Shown here: one piece after another, positions 59,024 to 64,000 of the stretch | Position numbering within the stretch: position 1 is the first letter of the stretch | Layout: the number at the start of each line of letters is the position of its first letter | Assembly (NCBI GenBank): GCA_027920525.1 | Contig: CP115858.1 | Location: 558,001 to 622,000 of the forward strand | Origin: Chryseobacterium daecheongense | GTDB lineage: Bacteria > Bacteroidota > Bacteroidia > Flavobacteriales > Weeksellaceae | Length of the DNA: 64,000 bases | Direction of reading: 5' to 3' | The notes under the pieces: generated by a model | What the model was told of the DNA's origin: nothing | The model's database searches: none | Seen by the model: the letters and a program-made list of their open reading frames with translations, nothing else | Position numbers and translations under genes: made by a program

Positions 59024-60148
59024 ATGGAACAACAAATCTATAAAGGGAAACTCACAACGTTTCATTGGTTAAAAATAGCGAAAAAGGAAGAACTGACCAA
59101 AAATACTTTCTCCCTGGAATTTGAGATTCCCGGGAATTTACAGAAGAATTTTAAATTTGAAGCGGGTCAGTTTGTCAGTATTAAATTTCAGTCCCATGGA
59201 AAAGATATCATCAATGATTATTCAATGACATCGGCTCCTTACGAGAAAAAAATAAGCCTGGGCATAAAAGTGAATTCTCCTATAGGAGCAACAGCAGAAC
59301 TGTTTAAAAATTATAAGGTTGGAAATGAACTATTGGTAAGTGAACCGGGAGGTCGATTTACTTTAATATCTAAACCCAGTGAATTCAGAACGATAGTCGG
59401 TTTTGCTGCTGGAATCGGGATAACCCCGGTGTTAAGCCATTTCAAAAATATTCTTCATAATGAGCCCAGAACGCGACTGTTTTTGTTTTTTGGAAATAAA
59501 AATTCTGACGAATTAATCTACCGGGATCTTTTGGATAATCTGGCCAGAACTTATGGGGACAGATTACAGATATTTTATTTCTTTTCGCAGGAAAAAACAC
59601 CGGATCAGCTTTTTTATGGAAGGCTAGATGCGAAAAAGTTAAACCTGATTATCAATCAGATTTTGCACCTTGATGATACAGACGAAGAATCCACCATCTG
59701 GGATGCAGTAGATGAAGTTCTAATCTGTGGAAAAGGGGACATGATAAAAACACTGGCCAATGCATGCTACCATCATGGAATCCCGAAAAAAAATATTCAT
59801 TTTGAACTTTTTGAAGAGTTTAATGATGATATTTATCCTATAGAAAAAGAGTTTCCGTTGATTGAAAATGTGGAAATCGATTTTAAAATACTGGGAAAAG
59901 ACTACAATACCCATCTTCCGGATAACAAGGATAAAATTCTGCAGCAATTGCTGGTTCAGAAATTTCCTGTTCCTTATTCCTGTAAATCCGGAATTTGCGG
60001 AAGTTGTGAATGTTATTTGGAAGAAGGAGAAGTTGAATTACTAGAGAATGAATATTTAACGGAAAAAGAAGAGTTGCAAGGGAAAATATTAGCATGCATG
60101 TCTATAGCAAAAACAAAGAAAATAAAGCTTAACTTTGATCTCATTTGA
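59024..60148 (+). CDS. FAD/NAD(P)H reductase with C-terminal 2Fe-2S ferredoxin domain
   Basis: 374 residues. Order: FAD-binding ferredoxin-reductase domain (about 10-125; 'INDYSMTSAPYEKKISLGIK', phosphate loop 'GGRFTL'), NAD(P) domain (about 128-260; 'VGFAAGIGITPVLSHF', 'VLICGKGDM'), and a plant-type 2Fe-2S domain (about 290-374; 'PYSCKSGICGSCECYLEEG' with a last Cys in 'ILACMSIAK'). Same order as PaaE and flavodoxin/desaturase reductases, which pass electrons from NAD(P)H to an oxygenase or desaturase. The partner is not in the window. Confidence 0.88.
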   Translation: MEQQIYKGKLTTFHWLKIAKKEELTKNTFSLEFEIPGNLQKNFKFEAGQFVSIKFQSHGKDIINDYSMTSAPYEKKISLGIKVNSPIGATAELFKNYKVGNELLVSEPGGRFTLISKPSEFRTIVGFAAGIGITPVLSHFKNILHNEPRTRLFLFFGNKNSDELIYRDLLDNLARTYGDRLQIFYFFSQEKTPDQLFYGRLDAKKLNLIINQILHLDDTDEESTIWDAVDEVLICGKGDMIKTLANACYHHGIPKKNIHFELFEEFNDDIYPIEKEFPLIENVEIDFKILGKDYNTHLPDNKDKILQQLLVQKFPVPYSCKSGICGSCECYLEEGEVELLENEYLTEKEELQGKILACMSIAKTKKIKLNFDLI

Positions 60149-60762
60149 GAGCTGTAAAAAACATATTCAATCTTATTCTCACATCAATAGAAATTGGAAT
60201 TCTAGTGATATGTTTGGCTAATGCCTGGGTGTTTGCCCTTACTAATGGGAGGACCTATACCAAAATATCAAAGATACCACCTCGTGAGGTCGCTCTGGTT
60301 TTAGGTACTTCACCTAAGATGAGATCCGGACTATCCAATCCTTATTTTACGAAAAGAATGGATGCTACTGCTTTATTGTATCATCATGGAAAAATCCGTA
60401 AAATAATTGTAAGCGGTGAAAAAAGCAAAGGTTATAATGAACCGGCTGCGATGAAAAATTATCTTGTTTATCAGGAAGGAGTTCCTGAAGAAATCATTAT
60501 TGAAGATCCGAAAGGCTTCAACACATATAAGAGTATTTTACGTTGTAAGGATGTGTACAAAAAAAGTAATGTTATTATAGTATCTCAGGGATTTCATAAC
60601 CTTCGGGCCCTATTTTTCGCAAGAAACAATAATATGAATGCACTGGGATTTGATGCGCAGGATGTAAATAAACCCGAAAGCTACTACAGAAATCAGTTCA
60701 GGGAGATTTTCGCAAGAATGATCGCTGTAGTCTATTTCCTGTTGGGAATTTCTCCTGATTAG
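60145..60762 (+). CDS. SanA/YdcF-like DUF218 membrane protein
   Basis: 205 residues. One N-terminal membrane span (about 6-28, 'NLILTSIEIGILVICLANAW'), then a DUF218 domain with 'VALVLGTSPKMRSGLSNPYF', 'KIIVSGEKSKGYNEPAAMKN' and 'VIIVSQGFHNLRALFFAR'. SanA affects cell envelope barrier function and vancomycin resistance in enterobacteria. The start is TTG at 60145, overlapping the previous stop as TTGA; no ATG fits better and coupling to the reductase gene is likely. The end overlaps the convergent tamL-like gene by four bases. Confidence 0.85.
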   Translation: MRAVKNIFNLILTSIEIGILVICLANAWVFALTNGRTYTKISKIPPREVALVLGTSPKMRSGLSNPYFTKRMDATALLYHHGKIRKIIVSGEKSKGYNEPAAMKNYLVYQEGVPEEIIIEDPKGFNTYKSILRCKDVYKKSNVIIVSQGFHNLRALFFARNNNMNALGFDAQDVNKPESYYRNQFREIFARMIAVVYFLLGISPD

Positions 60763-63371
60763 AAAGGATATCCAAACGCTACATTCAATGTAGGTTTAAA
60801 AGGCTGGAAATCTTTGAATCTCCATCTGTCACCGGTAGGTTTATTAGGATCATAGATTTTATATGCAAAATCAAGCCTTAAAGTGATGTATGCAATATTT
60901 ACCCTTAATCCGAATCCACTACCGATACCCACCTGGCCTAAGAATTTATTGAATTTAAACTCATCGCCGTATCCATCATTATAATCCCTGAGACTCCAGG
61001 TATTCCCAATATCGGTAAATAGCGCCCCTTCATACATATCGTTGAAAGGCAGACGATATTCAATATTTGTAGTAAGCTTTAAATTATCTGTCATATAAGT
61101 ACGAACTCTTTCATCAATCTGAGAGTCAGCAGGACCTAAGCCTCCAAAAGCAACCCACGCCCGGATATCATTGGATCCCCCGTTGAAATAAGACCTGATA
61201 ACCGGCATCGATGAAGAGTTTCCGTAAGGTATTCCTACTCCTACGAACTGACGAAGTACTAAAGTCTGATTTCCGTTAAACTTAAAGTACTTTCTTACGT
61301 CAATATCAAATTTTACAAACTGTGCATAAGGCACTCCAAAAATTGTTCTTTGAGGACTTGTGATTACACCTCCGCCATCATTTCTTTTTTGATTAAAAAT
61401 GCTTAATATATTACCAGCCAGTTCTACCTTTCCATTAAAGTAGAAAGCGTTAGGATAATCCTTCTTACCGATTTCGTTATACACATAATTATAGATCATG
61501 GACGAAATCAGAACATCCTGGGTTTGCCTGTCTTTATTGACAAGAATTCCTGTAAATGCAGTAAAAAGATCCGCACCAGCCTGATCTAAAGAATTACGAT
61601 AGGCATTATCAGTGACAATCTGTTGAGATACTTCATCTACTGAAAGCTGTCCGGATAAAAGCTTGGCTTTCGTTGCTGCACCTTGCGGGCTGTTTTGAAA
61701 GTAATTCTCAAATATTTCATCTTTTAGATCACGATCGTTTGTAAAGTAATCATAATAAGCCGATTTATTTTTTGTTAAACTTAACTGTGTATTAAAAAGG
61801 GTCAGCCTATGGGATACTTTATCATTAACCGTAGCGAGATAATTAAGGCCGGTATTGAAGTTAACTCTTCCTAAACCGATATTATTTTGTACAGTAGCCC
61901 CCAGAACAATTGATGATGTAGGGCTGTATCTTTTAGGAATCAATTTATAATAATCAAAAGGCAGTAAAAGTCTTGGGAAATTCAGGGAAGCCTGTGCTGA
62001 TAATTCATAGGCTAATATCCGCTGACTGATATCTTTGGTGCTTCTGATAGAACCAAAAGTACCCGCCAGACTTGTCGAAAGGTTTTCTGCCCCTCTAAAA
62101 ACATTTCTGGTAGTAAGGTCTATGGAGGGAGAAATCCCAAGATTTAATAACTGCGAATAATTGATATCCGTTCCTACTTTTAATTCATATTTCGGAAGCG
62201 GTTTAAGTATATATAATACATCAATAATACTATCATTAGGAGAGCCTTCACCTCCGTGTCTTAGAGAATCTTTTGCTTTCAGAATGCTAAAGTTATTCAT
62301 AGAGAGGAGATTCCTTTTGGTAAGGTCAAGCTTTTTCTGATCATAAATCTGTTTGTTTCCAACTATGATATTTCTCCATACAGAACGGGTTGTGTATTTA
62401 TTATCAACCTTATGGAACCGTATTCCTCTTAAGCTGTCTTTGGTTGTATTTTTACGGTATTCTGATGCTTCATTAACGATGGCTACGTCTATATTACCAA
62501 TAGTTGCCCTTTTATAAGGAGTATCAATGGAATCTTTATGAATTTCAAGGGTCAGAGGAACCTGTTTTCTGCTTTTTAGTGAATCGGCGACAAAATAAAT
62601 TTCATCATTGGCACTATTGAATCTGTAATACCCATAATCCCTCATGATTTCATTAAGTCTGGTAACTTCTTTTTCAAGAACCGTTTGATCAAGTACCTGT
62701 CCGGATCTGATGAGGGTTCCGTTAATTTTCTGCTGGTAAAGATTATGGAGAACCGGATCCGGAATATTGTAATAATATTCTTTAATATAAGTAGGATCAT
62801 TATGTGTAATGAAATACGTAACAGCCGCTTTTTTTGCTGCAGAATCTATTTTGGTTTTAAACTTTACTTCTGCATCCCAGTACCCTTTGTAAGTAAGTCG
62901 TTTTTCAATGGATTCGGCTCCTTTTTCCACTTTTGTTTGATCCAGGATAACAGGAGGTGAACCCCAGTTGTGGTATAACCTGTCTAATAAAAGGCTTTTT
63001 CCCACACTACTTTTCATATTGTATTTAATGAAGAGCGAATCCCTGAGCTTTTGCGTTCGCATTTCGCTAGGGTAGGTCATGTATTCATTAAGAATAGTGT
63101 CATATTTAGGATTGGCGGCGTTGTATAATAATAAGCCTAAAGGCATAAAAAGGAATTGCTTCTTATTGGGTTTTTGCTGAACATAACCCTTTAGCTCTCC
63201 ATCAAATGGTTCTTTTTTATCAGTAAAAGTGAATGTGTTCTTCGTAAGCAAATATTCGCCATCGGGAACTTTCTTTGTGGTGCTACAAGCATAAAGAAGA
63301 GTAACAAATGTTGCAAATGATATAATTTTATAATATTTTTGAGGAGAATTCTTATAATGCTTACAGCTCAT
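60759..63371 (-). CDS. tamL: TamL: BamA/TamA-family outer membrane lipoprotein
   Basis: 870 residues. The signal ends in 'FVTLLYACSTTKKVPDGEYLL' with a lipobox Cys near 29, marking the lipidated TamL group that replaces TamA in Bacteroidetes. POTRA-like domains cover about 35-400; the 16-strand barrel covers about 410-870 with 'YFNGGSNDIRAWVAFGGLGP' (the (V/I)RG(F/Y)-type loop) and the C-terminal '...TLNVAFGYPF'. It assembles outer membrane proteins together with TamB. The first 15 bases overlap the divergent start of the SpoU methyltransferase gene. Confidence 0.93.
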   Translation of the reverse strand: MSCKHYKNSPQKYYKIISFATFVTLLYACSTTKKVPDGEYLLTKNTFTFTDKKEPFDGELKGYVQQKPNKKQFLFMPLGLLLYNAANPKYDTILNEYMTYPSEMRTQKLRDSLFIKYNMKSSVGKSLLLDRLYHNWGSPPVILDQTKVEKGAESIEKRLTYKGYWDAEVKFKTKIDSAAKKAAVTYFITHNDPTYIKEYYYNIPDPVLHNLYQQKINGTLIRSGQVLDQTVLEKEVTRLNEIMRDYGYYRFNSANDEIYFVADSLKSRKQVPLTLEIHKDSIDTPYKRATIGNIDVAIVNEASEYRKNTTKDSLRGIRFHKVDNKYTTRSVWRNIIVGNKQIYDQKKLDLTKRNLLSMNNFSILKAKDSLRHGGEGSPNDSIIDVLYILKPLPKYELKVGTDINYSQLLNLGISPSIDLTTRNVFRGAENLSTSLAGTFGSIRSTKDISQRILAYELSAQASLNFPRLLLPFDYYKLIPKRYSPTSSIVLGATVQNNIGLGRVNFNTGLNYLATVNDKVSHRLTLFNTQLSLTKNKSAYYDYFTNDRDLKDEIFENYFQNSPQGAATKAKLLSGQLSVDEVSQQIVTDNAYRNSLDQAGADLFTAFTGILVNKDRQTQDVLISSMIYNYVYNEIGKKDYPNAFYFNGKVELAGNILSIFNQKRNDGGGVITSPQRTIFGVPYAQFVKFDIDVRKYFKFNGNQTLVLRQFVGVGIPYGNSSSMPVIRSYFNGGSNDIRAWVAFGGLGPADSQIDERVRTYMTDNLKLTTNIEYRLPFNDMYEGALFTDIGNTWSLRDYNDGYGDEFKFNKFLGQVGIGSGFGLRVNIAYITLRLDFAYKIYDPNKPTGDRWRFKDFQPFKPTLNVAFGYPF

Positions 63372-64000
63372 ACAATAAAAATTTTACAGTCTTTAGATAA
63401 AAAGAAGTTCCGACAAAAATACAATTTGTTTTTGGTTGAGGGTAATAAAATCATTTGTGAACTTCCCAATTCTAACTTTAAAATTAAAGAAATATTATCT
63501 ACAGATCCAGAGAAAATTAAATTTTCTGACGTTCCTATTATCCATATATCTGAAAATGAGCTGAAAAAGATCAGTTTTCTTAAAACACCTAAAGATTCCG
63601 TTGCCGTTTGCTATATGAATTCTGAGAAAAAGATGGCAGACCCGGATATACAGATTGTATTGGATGGGATTCAGGATCCCGGAAATCTGGGAACTATAAT
63701 CCGTTTAGCCGATTGGTTTGGGATAGAACAAATTATTTGCAGTGAAGATACAGTGGATTTTTATAATCCCAAAGTGATTCAGGCAAGTATGGGATCTTTT
63801 ACAAGAGTGAACATGGTGTACTGTAATCTTACCGATTATCTTTCGAATACGGAGAATGTTAATATAGGAACAGATATGGAGGGAGAAAATATATACCAAT
63901 TCGAGAAGCCTAAGAAACTAAACCTGATTTTAGGAAATGAAGGAAATGGAATGCGACCGGAAACGGAAAAGTTGCTTCATAAAAGTATTAGTATTCCTAG
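63357..64000 (+). CDS. SpoU/TrmH-family RNA methyltransferase, 3' end outside window
   Basis: 214 codons visible, open at the right edge. 'MLTAHTIKILQSLDKKKFRQ' starts the N-terminal substrate-binding domain; the SPOUT core has motif 1 'VLDGIQDPGNLGTIIRLADW' (about 102-121), motif 2 'LILGNEGNGMRPE' (about 191-203) and the start of motif 3 'SISIP' (about 210-214), together forming the trefoil knot. It 2'-O-methylates rRNA or tRNA. The start codon lies 15 bases inside the divergent TamL gene, so the two promoters lie in each other's coding region. Confidence 0.9.
   Translation, partial: MLTAHTIKILQSLDKKKFRQKYNLFLVEGNKIICELPNSNFKIKEILSTDPEKIKFSDVPIIHISENELKKISFLKTPKDSVAVCYMNSEKKMADPDIQIVLDGIQDPGNLGTIIRLADWFGIEQIICSEDTVDFYNPKVIQASMGSFTRVNMVYCNLTDYLSNTENVNIGTDMEGENIYQFEKPKKLNLILGNEGNGMRPETEKLLHKSISIP

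Noticed and set aside
1-64000. CRISPR array, prophage or insertion sequence
   Set aside because: No regularly spaced repeats, integrase, transposase or phage structural genes were seen; repeats found are hairpins, operators and the S23 flanks.

Overview
The window looks like a chromosomal segment of a Flavobacteriia species, most probably Chryseobacterium or a close relative. The composition is AT-rich, and many genes carry the Bacteroidetes-type promoter element TAnnTTTG on either strand. The gene content also fits: mPPase with an OmpA tail, TamL lipoprotein, DUF2490 protein, a GG-leader mini-peptide of the MKNLKxLxRxEL type, and four-helix-bundle (S23) proteins. I see no insertion sequence, prophage, CRISPR array or rRNA operon. 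One tRNA gene, Arg(CCT), is present.

Layout. 1-1478: a PhyH-type dioxygenase cut by the left edge, convergent with an FkbM methyltransferase. 1619-7504: a small membrane protein, soluble pyrophosphatase, an imidase-like amidohydrolase lipoprotein and a membrane ion-pumping pyrophosphatase fused to OmpA. 7568-11259: methionine-type aminotransferase, M28 peptidase, a decayed GNAT gene, a VOC protein and an endonuclease V-like protein. 11407-16332: a tolC-emrA-emrB type efflux operon with a divergent AraC regulator. 16468-24357: the isoleucine/valine operon ilvE-ilvD-ilvB-ilvN-ilvC-ilvA, headed by a classical attenuator (19-codon Ile/Val-rich leader peptide, antiterminator, terminator). 24795-28000: a deoxyribonucleotidase, a DeoR regulator, a Cys-rich GG-leader peptide, a class II cyclic-nucleotide phosphodiesterase and tRNA-Arg. 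28157-34845: SDR and AraC genes, an NTPase, GlxA-type regulator, DUF1569 protein, a lipoprotein and a frameshifted S41 protease. 34897-40046: a TPR/LuxR regulator and a five-gene run of small membrane proteins and a lipoprotein. 40291-48931: a mirrored pair of perfect DnaA boxes, epoxide hydrolase, an NAD(P)-binding protein, uvrA, a TonB receptor with a DUF2490 partner, and an HD hydrolase. 49010-56232: YegP, then a MarR-controlled beta-oxidation cluster (HCDH/ECH, thiolase, acyl-CoA dehydrogenase). 56394-64000: an Fe/cobalamin-type ABC transporter with a TlpA lipoprotein, a ferredoxin-type reductase, a SanA-like protein, TamL and an SpoU methyltransferase cut by the right edge.

The most unusual items are these. 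(1) Two S23-family genes lie between the three beta-oxidation genes, each flanked by its own inverted repeats and each in a spacer of exactly 442 bases. (2) A 57-residue GG-leader peptide has a knottin-like cysteine pattern. (3) The ilv attenuator is complete, and its terminator tail plus the ilvE start recur 441 bases downstream. (4) A 16-codon leader ORF and terminator precede the TonB receptor. (5) A promoter, a 20-bp palindrome and a start-codon-hiding hairpin lie before tRNA-Arg. (6) MarR has twin long palindromes in its own promoter region.

All function calls rest on reading motifs by eye; no database search was run.
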